This document shows positions 8,870 through 16,114 of a DNA stretch of 45,174 nucleotides, one piece after another (position 1 is the stretch's first letter; each line of letters begins with the position of its first letter). The stretch spans positions 1 through 45,174 of the forward strand of contig JALUMZ010000055.1 in NCBI GenBank assembly GCA_027055635.1, written 5' to 3'. Source of the stretch: Campylobacteraceae bacterium (GTDB lineage Bacteria > Campylobacterota > Campylobacteria > Campylobacterales > Sulfurospirillaceae). The notes below the pieces were generated by a model. That model made no database searches. It was given only the letters and a program-made list of their open reading frames with translations, and had not been told where the DNA came from. The translations under genes were made by a program, and so were the position numbers.

Positions 8870-10553
8870 GATTAGATATAAATTTTTACTTATGGCTCTC
8901 TTGGGAGTTATGGCTATTGTTCTCATGTCTTTGCTTGCGCAAAATATTCTTGAAGATGGCTTAGAGAGAGTTAAAGATGTATTTAAGGACTCAAAAAAAG
9001 TTGAAAATATACAACATAAATACATAATTCCACTTTTTAAACTGAGAGAAGCTACACTCTCTTTGGTTGTAGCGCCAGATGGAGAGTACAAGAGAGATAT
9101 CGCAGTTAGCTTGACTCCTATGGTCGAAGAGCTAGATTACTCTTTTAGATCATTGAATGATAAATTGAGAAATATTTGGGAAAGCTATAAAGAGCTGATT
9201 TTTGTTAAAAATGGATATAAAAATTACAAAAGATTTGTTTACTCAGCTGATGGATATATAAAGCGAGGGTATAAAACAGGTGGTTTTATGCATACAAAAA
9301 GTGTGGAGAGAAAGCAATTTTATATATTGATTTCCAAACTAAAAAAACTCCAAGCGGCCCAACTTGAAAATTCATATAAGACCTTTCAAAATGCAAAAAG
9401 CAGTTTTTCAAAAAAGCAAAAAATTATAATCACAGGCGTTGTTGTAGTGATAGTACTGACTCTGCTTTTTGGCTTTTTGATAGCTAGAAGTATAGTTTTT
9501 TCTATGGAAAGTGTGCAACAGGGTTTGGGTAAATTTTTTGATCTCCTAGGTAGGAAGATAGATAAAGATGAGAGAATAAAAATAGAGTTAAAAAGTACAG
9601 ATGAATTTGGTGAAATGGCAAAAATGATAAATTCAAATATAGAAGTTTTGAGGGAAAAACTTAAAAAAGATATAGGGCTTATAGAAGATGCAACAAGTGT
9701 GGTTAGTGATTTAAAAAAAGGAGATTTAGATAGAAGATTGGTTGAAAATGCAAGCTCAAGTGAACTCAACAGACTAAAAGAGGTGATGAATAAAATGCTT
9801 GATGATCTTGAAAATAGAATTGTTTTAGAGATAGAAGAAAGAACGAAACAGGAGCAACTGCTTATACAGCAGAGCAAGTTGGCATCTATGGGAAATATGA
9901 TTGGCAATATAGCTCATCAATGGCGACAACCTCTTAGCGAAATTAATGCTGTTTTGATGAATATGCAAGTGAAGAAAGAGCATAATGATTTGAGTGATAA
10001 TGATTTTGAAGAGGGGGTGAAAGAGTGTGATGTGATATTGTCGCATATGTCAAATACAATCAGTGATTTTCAAAACTTTTTCAAGCCATCTAAGGAGAAA
10101 GTAAAATTTTCCTTGCAAGAAGAGTGCAGAAATGCCAGTTTTATTATCGAATCATCTTTAAAATATAACAATATAGCTTTTAATATTGATATAGAAGAGG
10201 ATTGTGATGTATTTGGATACCCGCGGGAGTTTTCACAGGCTGTACTTAATATACTCTCTAATGCAAAAGATATTTTAGTCAATAAAAAAATTACAAATCC
10301 TTATATAAAACTTGTTCTTAAGAGAGGTTCTAAATATGCCCTTGTGAAGATAGAAGATAATGCGGGAGGTATAAAAGAGGAGGTGTTTGATAGAATATTT
10401 GAGCCGTACTTTACAACAAAGCATGCAACACAAGGTACGGGGATAGGTTTGTATATGAGTAAAATTATTATTGAAGACAATATGCACGGATTTATTGATG
10501 TAAAAAATGGTGTGAATGGCGCTATATTTACAATAAAATTGATGAAAAATTAA
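8853..10553 (+). CDS. Membrane sensor histidine kinase
   Basis: A 566-residue kinase. A TM helix at about 11-30 and a second at about 191-211 enclose a mostly helical periplasmic sensor of about 160 residues. A linker/HAMP-like region and coiled coil (215-345) follow. The phospho-acceptor is His355 in GNIAHQWRQPLSEI, a form common in Campylobacterota kinases. The ATPase domain has NILSNAKDIL (N box), DNAGGI (G1) and GTGIGLYMS (G2). Its start overlaps the regulator gene by 17 bases, so the pair is translationally coupled. The stop codon TAA lies inside the putative target duplication of the repeat element that follows. The signal sensed is unknown; position suggests N-/S-oxide or a related cue. 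Confidence 0.92.
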   Translation: MIKYLKIRYKFLLMALLGVMAIVLMSLLAQNILEDGLERVKDVFKDSKKVENIQHKYIIPLFKLREATLSLVVAPDGEYKRDIAVSLTPMVEELDYSFRSLNDKLRNIWESYKELIFVKNGYKNYKRFVYSADGYIKRGYKTGGFMHTKSVERKQFYILISKLKKLQAAQLENSYKTFQNAKSSFSKKQKIIITGVVVVIVLTLLFGFLIARSIVFSMESVQQGLGKFFDLLGRKIDKDERIKIELKSTDEFGEMAKMINSNIEVLREKLKKDIGLIEDATSVVSDLKKGDLDRRLVENASSSELNRLKEVMNKMLDDLENRIVLEIEERTKQEQLLIQQSKLASMGNMIGNIAHQWRQPLSEINAVLMNMQVKKEHNDLSDNDFEEGVKECDVILSHMSNTISDFQNFFKPSKEKVKFSLQEECRNASFIIESSLKYNNIAFNIDIEEDCDVFGYPREFSQAVLNILSNAKDILVNKKITNPYIKLVLKRGSKYALVKIEDNAGGIKEEVFDRIFEPYFTTKHATQGTGIGLYMSKIIIEDNMHGFIDVKNGVNGAIFTIKLMKN

Positions 10554-10586
10554 TAACTGACCTTACGCACTAAACACATATCTGAG
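10554..10586 (+). repeat. Left terminal inverted repeat of the MITE-like element
   Basis: These 33 bases are the exact reverse complement of 10791-10823. The first three bases overlap the likely target duplication, and the last three (gag) also take part in the left internal stem. The repeat contains the stretch ccttacgcactaaacacata. Confidence 0.85.
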
Positions 10587-10790
10587 CAAAAAGAGAAAGT
10601 GCCATATACGAGGCAGATTTTTGAAAGCCTAGCCAAAGCTAAGGTGAAAAAATCTAACGAAGCGGGATGATACTTTATCTTTTTGCCCAAAGGGTGGTAT
10701 AATTTGCTCACAATTGCGTCGTTAGTAAGATTTGAAGCTACTAGTAGCTCCTGTATCTTACTGCCTAGCACTTGAGAGCAACTTATACCA

Positions 10791-10823
10791 CTCAGATATG
10801 TGTTTAGTGCGTAAGGTCAGTTA
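10791..10823 (-). repeat. Right terminal inverted repeat of the MITE-like element
   Basis: The exact reverse complement of 10554-10586. The spacing between the two arms is 204 bases. The last two bases, read with the next three, give the TAATA that may be the right copy of the target duplication. Confidence 0.85.
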
Positions 10824-10891
10824 ATAAAAATAAAATATTTCTTTTATAAAAGATGTAAACAACTATAAAATATTACTTTTATATATAAAAA

Positions 10892-10900
10892 TGTTATAAT
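10892..10900 (+). promoter_or_regulatory. Extended -10 promoter of the MgtC-like gene
   Basis: TGTTATAAT (TGN plus TATAAT at 10895-10900) lies 27 bases before the TTG start, after a very AT-rich stretch with no -35 box. Transcription would begin near 10907, leaving a leader of about 20 bases that contains the aggag ribosome site at 10916-10920. The rest of the 10827-10926 gap shows only AT-rich sequence. Confidence 0.6.
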
Positions 10901-10926
10901 GTCCTAAAATATATTAGGAGATTGTA

Positions 10927-12171
10927 TTGGAGTCAATATTAAACCAAGAGTGGGTCAAGATTATAATTGTTGTATTGGCAGGTTTTTTAATCGGTTTGGA
11001 TATTAAAACTCATAGGATTAAAAAAGATTCTGTTAGTGAGATAGGAAGCGTTAGGACCTATGCTTTTATAGCCCTACTTAGCTATGTGTTTGCAAAGATA
11101 AACCTATATCTCTATATGGTTGGATATATTGCCCTTTTAGCACACTTTTTACTGTTTTATTATAGTAAATTACAGAGTAAGAAAAGTGGTATTTTACTAT
11201 TTTTATTAACTTCACTTGTTTATACTTTCGGGATTATTATACTTAAATATGATGCATGGTTTTTGATTGTTGTATTTATAGCCATCGTATTTATATCAAA
11301 CCTGAACAAAAGACTAAAAAAATTCTATAAGATTTTTGATGAGAGAGAGGTTGAGACACTCGCAAAAGTTGTACTTTTAAGTGGTGTTATTTTGCCTCTA
11401 TTGCCAAGAACAAATATACACGAGTATATACCTGTATCATTTTTCAAAGTTTGGTTAGCGGTTGTTGTGGTCTCAATGTTTTCATACATAGGATATATAT
11501 TAAAAAAATATATTTTCAAGGAAAAAGGGTATTGGTTGACCGGAATCTTAGGAGGTATCTACTCAAGTACTGCTACAACGATAGTTTTGGCAAAGAAGGC
11601 TAGAACAAGCAAATCTTATGATCTATTTATATCTTCTATCATTATTGCTACGGCAGTTATGTATTTAAGATTGCTTGGAATTGCATTTGCTTTTAATCTG
11701 GATATTGCCGATAAGTTGGCTATCCCTTTTATACTCTTAGCGCTTTTAACCTCTTTTATTTCGATGTATTTTTACCACAGAGCTAGGAGAGATTTGAATT
11801 CTAGTTTAAATGAGGAGGAGGATCAAAATCCACTAGAACTCGGAACAGCATTTTTATTTGCATTTTTATTTATTTTTATGGCATCCCTTACACATATTGT
11901 TTTAAGTCGTTATGGAGACTTGGGTTTAAATATCTTATCATTTATAGTTGGGCTTACAGATATAGATCCTTTTGTGCTCTCTATACTGTCATCAAAGTTT
12001 AATGTCACCGCAGAAGCAGCTACTACGGCAATTCTTATTGCCGCAGGAAGCAACAATATCTTAAAAGCTATCTACTCTTATGTTTTTTCTAAAAACAAGA
12101 TAGGTGTTATCAGCGGAGTAATGCTTATAATTCTAGGTATTTTAACGATAGGGGCTGGATTTTTAGTGTAA
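10927..12171 (+). CDS. MgtC/SapB family membrane protein with DUF4010 region
   Basis: A 414-residue membrane protein with about 11-12 hydrophobic segments. The N-terminal part has GFLIGLDIKTHRIKK...GSVRTYAFIALLSYV, which matches the MgtC/SapB signature (GxxIGxER...GxRTxxLV) with Asp in place of the usual Glu. The second part contains GILGGIYSSTATTIVLAKKA and ends in paired helices typical of DUF4010. The family is linked to magnesium limitation and membrane-energy control, but the long DUF4010 form is uncharacterised. The start is TTG 10927, placed 6 bases after an aggag site, with no in-frame ATG nearby. It has its own promoter and is followed by a convergent gene and a hairpin. Confidence 0.8.
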   Translation: MESILNQEWVKIIIVVLAGFLIGLDIKTHRIKKDSVSEIGSVRTYAFIALLSYVFAKINLYLYMVGYIALLAHFLLFYYSKLQSKKSGILLFLLTSLVYTFGIIILKYDAWFLIVVFIAIVFISNLNKRLKKFYKIFDEREVETLAKVVLLSGVILPLLPRTNIHEYIPVSFFKVWLAVVVVSMFSYIGYILKKYIFKEKGYWLTGILGGIYSSTATTIVLAKKARTSKSYDLFISSIIIATAVMYLRLLGIAFAFNLDIADKLAIPFILLALLTSFISMYFYHRARRDLNSSLNEEEDQNPLELGTAFLFAFLFIFMASLTHIVLSRYGDLGLNILSFIVGLTDIDPFVLSILSSKFNVTAEAATTAILIAAGSNNILKAIYSYVFSKNKIGVISGVMLIILGILTIGAGFLV

Positions 12172-12180
12172 TAGCTACGA

Positions 12181-12199
12181 GAGGGGTATAAATCCCCTC
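12181..12199. terminator. Short GC hairpin between convergent genes
   Basis: GAGGGG (12181-12186) and CCCCTC (12194-12199) form a perfect 6-bp stem with a 7-base loop, in the 36-base gap between the MgtC-like gene and the convergent arginine kinase gene. Neither side has a long T tract, so it is a weak or atypical bidirectional terminator. The position is what makes the call. Confidence 0.5.
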
Positions 12200-12207
12200 C
12201 TGTTTAG

Positions 12208-13236
12208 TTATAAATTTTCTTCTACCTTTATAAGCTCCGTTATGCCATTGTGCATATCTTGTACGCACTCTACTTCTGTGATTCCTAATCTTCTCTTGTT
12301 GCTTATGTCGTATATCCCCTCTTCGCTGCTAGAGTGTTCACCGTGTATGCCTCTTATCTGAAGATGGTGCTTGTTTGTGATAGATTTAAATAACTCCATG
12401 TTTTTACATAACTTTGGGAGAGATATATGTACACTTGCTCTCATAGCAGTCCCTAAGTTTGTGGGGCAACTTGTTATGTAGCCTAGATGCTCACTATATG
12501 CAAATTTCATCCTCTTTTCTAACTCTTTTATGGCCGATACAAGTCTTTCAAAGACCTCTTTTATATTTCCACCTTTTTGCATAGATATGACTCGAAGCTC
12601 ATCCTCTTCATTTATCCAGACTAAAAAAGTTTTTTCATTATTGTGATATATCCCTCTTCCGCTTGGCCAATCTCTGTTTAATCCAGCTGATTCTAAAAAC
12701 CTATCCCCCGCTTTAAATAAGAAGTGATCTTGCACTAGCGAGAGTCTATCTTCCTCATTCATACCAAGAAGCGGATAGTATCTACCCTCCAAGTTTCCAT
12801 CTAGTGACTCTAATGTGGTTGAGACTATCTTTTCAACTTCATATCTCTGCTCTTTTGAGATAGAAGTGCCTAGTGGAAAATCTGCTAAATTTCTACCAAC
12901 TCTTATTCTTGTGGATATTATGTATCTATTGCTAGGATCCGGATTTGAAGCATTTAATTCACTTGGATTAAGATTGCTTTTGTGTCTATCTTCTTTTGAA
13001 AAACCGTGATACTCTTCTATGATAGGGTCAAACAGTGGTGCAAATAGAGTATATGACTCTTCATCCCCTGCATATACACCTATACCGCTATCTGGGTTGT
13101 CAATGCCTGATTTTATAGCTTGCTCAATGGTAAAACCATTTTTTGTCTTTAAGCCTTTTAAGTTTTCAAAAACCTCTTTTGTGAGATATTTTGCCATCAA
13201 AGATTTGTGGTCTTTTGTAAAATTTGGATATGTCAT
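12208..13236 (-). CDS. Arginine kinase (ATP:guanido phosphotransferase)
   Basis: A 342-residue phosphagen kinase close to the animal enzyme in length and motifs. It reversibly makes phosphoarginine from ATP and arginine as an energy buffer. The family signature CPTNLGTAMRASVH (257-270) holds the reactive Cys257. By comparison with horseshoe-crab arginine kinase as I recall it, Arg110, Arg112, Arg215, Arg266 and Arg295 match the phosphate-binding arginines. Glu211 (WINEEDELR) and Glu300 (HGEHSSSEE) match the guanidinium-binding pair, and SGIGVY (50-55) matches the substrate-specificity loop. So catalysis looks intact and specificity should be arginine rather than creatine. It is a single gene with its own promoter, and the ATG has an aagaagg site. 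It is not of the McsB type, which lacks the N-terminal domain. Presence in bacteria is patchy, so transfer is likely. Confidence 0.93.
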   Translation of the reverse strand: MTYPNFTKDHKSLMAKYLTKEVFENLKGLKTKNGFTIEQAIKSGIDNPDSGIGVYAGDEESYTLFAPLFDPIIEEYHGFSKEDRHKSNLNPSELNASNPDPSNRYIISTRIRVGRNLADFPLGTSISKEQRYEVEKIVSTTLESLDGNLEGRYYPLLGMNEEDRLSLVQDHFLFKAGDRFLESAGLNRDWPSGRGIYHNNEKTFLVWINEEDELRVISMQKGGNIKEVFERLVSAIKELEKRMKFAYSEHLGYITSCPTNLGTAMRASVHISLPKLCKNMELFKSITNKHHLQIRGIHGEHSSSEEGIYDISNKRRLGITEVECVQDMHNGITELIKVEENL

Positions 13237-13256
13237 TATAAACCTTCTTTTTAAAG

Positions 13257-13265
13257 ATTATAGCA
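13257..13265 (-). promoter_or_regulatory. Extended -10 promoter of the arginine kinase gene
   Basis: On the minus strand the bases read TGCTATAAT, an extended -10 box ending 20 bases before the ATG at 13236. The predicted leader is about 14 bases and contains the aagaagg ribosome site. It lies back to back with the MFS gene promoter. Confidence 0.6.
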
Positions 13266-13294
13266 TTATTTATAAAATATTTCTTTTTTAAAGA

Positions 13295-13300
13295 TATAAT
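13295..13300 (+). promoter_or_regulatory. Candidate -10 box of the MFS transporter gene
   Basis: TATAAT sits 37 bases before the ATG at 13338 in the 101-base divergent gap shared with the arginine kinase gene. Its centre is about 37 bases from the opposing -10 box, and the sequence upstream is T-rich with no -35 box. Confidence 0.5.
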
Positions 13301-13337
13301 GAGTCAAAATTATTTATATAAAATATAGGAAAATAGA

Positions 13338-14654
13338 ATGATTAAAACAATTATGCCAATTACTGCTATTATTGGTTTGAGGTTTATGGGGTTGTTTATT
13401 GTATTGCCGGTATTGTCGGTATATGCACTTGGCTTAAAAGGTTCTAATGAATTTTTAGTTGGTGTTACTATTGGTGGCTATGCGCTAACGCAAATGTTAT
13501 TGCAGGTTCCTTTTGGTATGCTTTCAGATAAAATAGGCAGAAAAATAACTATAACCATAGGGCTGATTATCTTTATAATTGGCTCTATCATATGTGGGTT
13601 CAGTACCGATATATATACTCTTATGTTCGGCAGGTTTGTTCAAGGTGCCGGTGCTATAGGGGCAGTGGCAACTGCTATGATAAGCGACATGGTAAAAGAG
13701 GAAGTTAGGGCAAAAGCTATGGCTATCATGGGCGGAAGTATAGCGGCAAGTTTTGCACTTTCGATGATGATTGGACCTTTGGTGGGCGGTTATTGGGGAG
13801 TAGATAAACTCTTCTTTTTAGTAGCAATTTTTTCTGTATTGGCTATTATCGTTCTTTTTACAAAAGTTCAAAATCCACCAAAAATTGCACATAGTTATGA
13901 CAATAGCGAGAGAAGGCTTTTAGAGATTTTAGCCAACAAAGACTTGATGAAGATGAATATAACAAATATGCTTCAAAAAGGCATGATGACTCTAGCTTTT
14001 TTGATTATACCTATCTTGATGTCCAAAGAGTTTGGTTGGGAGAAAAAGGATTTGTGGATGGTCTATATGCCGGCTATGGTTTTTGGGATACTTGCGATGG
14101 GACCTTCTGCTATCATTGGTGAAAAGAGACATAAAGCAAAAGAGATGTTGATGTTAGGCATTATCTTATTTGCGATTAGTTATGCGATTATGGGATATGC
14201 GCACTCTGCAACTGTTTTTATAGTGGGAGTTGTTGTTTTCTTTATAGGTTTTAATATGCATGAACCTCTTATGCAATCTATGGCAAGTAAATATCCTAGA
14301 ATTCATCAAAAAGGTACGGCTCTTGGAATTTTTAATTCATTTGGATATATCGGGACATTTATAGGCGGTGTTTTTGGAGGATATTTTTTGCAAAATTATG
14401 GTATGCAAGAGATAGCAATAGTGATAATAATAGTAGCGTTTATATGGTTATTTTTAGTAGCTAGTATAACAAATCCAAGGATAAATAAAAATCTATATCT
14501 AAGTTTTGGAAATATAAATTTAGATAAAGCCCAGGATTTACATGATATAGACGGAGTCATTGAGTGGTATAAAAACGAGAGTGAGAGTATCTTGATCATC
14601 AAATACAATTCATTGGATACCAATAAAGAAGAGATAGAAAACTTTTTGCATTGA
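13338..14654 (+). CDS. MFS transporter, YajR-like with C-terminal extension
   Basis: A 438-residue major facilitator protein with 12 predicted helices. Motif A is clear in the loop after TM2 (GMLSDKIGRK), and TM4/5 carry RFVQGAGAIGAVATAMISD, as in drug/proton antiporters. After the last helix (about residue 385) comes a soluble tail of about 50 residues (from NINLDKAQDLHDIDGVIEWY to ILIIKYNS), which resembles the ferredoxin-like YAM domain at the end of E. coli YajR. It probably exports a small molecule using the proton gradient; the substrate is unknown. It has its own -10 box and an aggaaaa site before the ATG. The YqaA-like gene starts 3 bases after its stop. Confidence 0.85.
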   Translation: MIKTIMPITAIIGLRFMGLFIVLPVLSVYALGLKGSNEFLVGVTIGGYALTQMLLQVPFGMLSDKIGRKITITIGLIIFIIGSIICGFSTDIYTLMFGRFVQGAGAIGAVATAMISDMVKEEVRAKAMAIMGGSIAASFALSMMIGPLVGGYWGVDKLFFLVAIFSVLAIIVLFTKVQNPPKIAHSYDNSERRLLEILANKDLMKMNITNMLQKGMMTLAFLIIPILMSKEFGWEKKDLWMVYMPAMVFGILAMGPSAIIGEKRHKAKEMLMLGIILFAISYAIMGYAHSATVFIVGVVVFFIGFNMHEPLMQSMASKYPRIHQKGTALGIFNSFGYIGTFIGGVFGGYFLQNYGMQEIAIVIIIVAFIWLFLVASITNPRINKNLYLSFGNINLDKAQDLHDIDGVIEWYKNESESILIIKYNSLDTNKEEIENFLH

Positions 14655-14657
14655 TAT

Positions 14658-15080
14658 ATGATAATACTCTTTTTTGTTTGCCTCGGTGCTGCTACCCTTT
14701 TGCCGGGTGGTAGCGAGGCATATTTTCTATACAAGCTAGATCAAGCTCCAAATCTACTATATACATATCTAATTGTTGCTACACTTGGCAATACTATCGG
14801 ATCTTTTATAAACTACCTTTTAGGAAAATACTTAAGAGAGTTTGCAATTAAAAAATCATACTTTAAGCCAAGTTCAATTCACAGAGCAACAAGCTTTTTT
14901 AAAAAGTATGGGTTTGTATCTTTGCTACTGTCTTGGACACCTATCATAGGAGATCCTATCACTTTTGTAGCAGGAATTTTAAAATATAGTTGGTGGAAAT
15001 TTTTAATTTTTGTATTTATAGCAAAATTTATAAGATATATAGTAATTGCATGTTTATACAACTATTTTGCTATAATGTAG
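14658..15080 (+). CDS. YqaA-family (DedA/VTT-like) membrane protein
   Basis: A 140-residue protein with about four hydrophobic segments. The N-terminal LPGGSEAYFLY, the GNTIGSFINYLLGKY segment and the later SWTPIIGDPITFVAG, with Pro-Gly/Pro-Asp re-entrant features, are characteristic of YqaA, a short relative of the DedA/VTT family. Those proteins act as lipid scramblases or undecaprenyl-phosphate flippases in better-known members, but YqaA itself has no settled role. It begins 3 bases after the MFS gene stop, so it belongs to that transcript. Its last codons contain the extended -10 box that probably drives pyrC. Confidence 0.82.
   Translation: MIILFFVCLGAATLLPGGSEAYFLYKLDQAPNLLYTYLIVATLGNTIGSFINYLLGKYLREFAIKKSYFKPSSIHRATSFFKKYGFVSLLLSWTPIIGDPITFVAGILKYSWWKFLIFVFIAKFIRYIVIACLYNYFAIM
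15068..15076 (+). promoter_or_regulatory. Extended -10 promoter of pyrC inside the end of the YqaA-like gene
   Basis: TGCTATAAT lies over the final codons of the upstream gene, 26 bases before the pyrC ATG. It has the same form as the promoters at 13257 (minus strand) and 44872. The predicted leader is about 20 bases and contains an aggaat ribosome site. Confidence 0.5.
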
Positions 15081-15102
15081 TAAAACTAAATAGGAATCTT
15101 AT

Positions 15103-16110
15103 ATGCAAATCAAACTAAACTCGCCATTAGATATGCATCTACATCTAAGAGACAACAAGATGTTAGAAACTGTAGCCCCACTTAGTTCTTATAGTTTTGC
15201 AGGCGCTGTAATCATGCCAAATCTGGTGCCGCCTATTACGACTATTGAAGCTCTGCTTGAGTATAAAAAGAGGATAATAGACTCTACATGTAGAGATACC
15301 TTTGAGCCTCTTATGACACTTTTTTTTAAAGATGATTACAAGTATGAGTTTTTAAAGGAAGCAAAGAAGTATATCTTTGCACTTAAGCTTTATCCCTCAG
15401 GCATAACTACTAATTCTGAAGGTGGAGTAAGTAGTATGGATATAGAGAGTTTAAGAGAAACTTTTGAAGCCATGAGTGAGTTAGGTATTCCTCTGCTAGT
15501 CCATGGTGAGACAAATGGTTTTGTGATGGATAGAGAGAGGGAGTTTGGCTCTGTTTATGAGCAGTTTGCTAAAAATTTTCCAAAACTTAAAATAGTGATG
15601 GAGCATATCACAACAAAAGAGAGTGTGGACTTGCTTGATAGATTTGAGAATTTATATGCTACGATTACACTTCATCATCTATATATTACACTTGATGATG
15701 TAGCAGGAGGCATGTTAAAACCCCATCTTTTTTGCAAACCGATAGCAAAGAGACCCGAAGATAGAGAGGCTCTTTTAAGGGTTGCACTATCTGCTCATCC
15801 CAAAGTGATGTTTGGCAGTGATTCAGCACCCCATCCGGTTGATAAAAAAGAGAGTTGTGGTTGTGCAGCAGGCGTATTTACGGCTCCTATTGCTCTTCAA
15901 GCTTTGAGTCAACTATTTGAAAAACATAACTCTTTGGATAATCTTCAAGCATTTGTAAGCCAAAATGCAAAAAAAATATACAATCTAAACCCACCAAAAA
16001 AAGAGATTATACTAGAGAAAAAACCTTCAATAGTACCAAAATCGTATGGTGATGTTGTTCCAATGTTTGCAGATAAGGAACTTTCATGGAGTATTAAATT
16101 AGTGGAGTAA
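15103..16110 (+). CDS. pyrC: Dihydroorotase (class II)
   Basis: A 335-residue cytosolic enzyme that closes carbamoyl-aspartate to dihydroorotate, the third step of pyrimidine synthesis. All metal-site elements are visible: His12 and His14 in DMHLHLRD, the carboxylated Lys95 in ALKLYPSG, His134 in LLVHGE, His168 in MEHITT, and Asp240 with His244 in FGSDSAPH. The early DMHLHLRD and the length put it in class II (PyrC of E. coli type) rather than the multi-domain or Bacillus type. The ATG follows aggaat. The second response-regulator gene starts 4 bases after its stop, an unrelated partner that probably only shares the transcript. Confidence 0.94.
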   Translation: MQIKLNSPLDMHLHLRDNKMLETVAPLSSYSFAGAVIMPNLVPPITTIEALLEYKKRIIDSTCRDTFEPLMTLFFKDDYKYEFLKEAKKYIFALKLYPSGITTNSEGGVSSMDIESLRETFEAMSELGIPLLVHGETNGFVMDREREFGSVYEQFAKNFPKLKIVMEHITTKESVDLLDRFENLYATITLHHLYITLDDVAGGMLKPHLFCKPIAKRPEDREALLRVALSAHPKVMFGSDSAPHPVDKKESCGCAAGVFTAPIALQALSQLFEKHNSLDNLQAFVSQNAKKIYNLNPPKKEIILEKKPSIVPKSYGDVVPMFADKELSWSIKLVE

Positions 16111-16114
16111 TAAA

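Larger units (their letters stand above)
10551..10826. mobile_element. MITE-like structured palindromic element, 33-bp perfect terminal inverted repeats
   Basis: A perfect 33-base inverted repeat is formed by 10554-10586 and 10791-10823. Flanking TAATA copies at 10551-10555 and 10822-10826 would be a 5-bp target duplication if the element proper runs 10556-10821 (ACTGACC...GGTCAGT). A TA-only duplication is the alternative. Inside are two further stem regions: 10584-10600 pairs with 10672-10688 (15 of 17), and 10692-10709 pairs with 10776-10793 (16 of 18). Each encloses its own hairpin: 10615-10622/10648-10655, and 10724-10731/10755-10762 around a 14-base palindrome at 10736-10749. No transposase is encoded. 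An internal TATAAT at 10698 could act as an outward promoter. It resembles a non-autonomous transposon, but I cannot name its parent IS. Confidence 0.75.

Noticed and set aside
9386..9907. A 173-codon minus-strand frame inside the histidine kinase gene
   Set aside because: It is the antisense shadow of Lys/Glu-rich coding sequence, rich in Ser/Leu/Phe/Ile with no domain.
10550..10771. A 73-codon open frame on the minus strand across the repeat element
   Set aside because: It lies within the palindromic element, its ends are set by the terminal repeat and inner stems, and the product has no domain. It is most likely an accidental frame, not a transposase remnant.
12208..13236. Protein-arginine kinase McsB instead of arginine kinase
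   Set aside because: McsB lacks the N-terminal phosphagen-kinase domain and the SGxGxY loop; both are present here, and there is no ctsR/mcsA/clpC neighbour.
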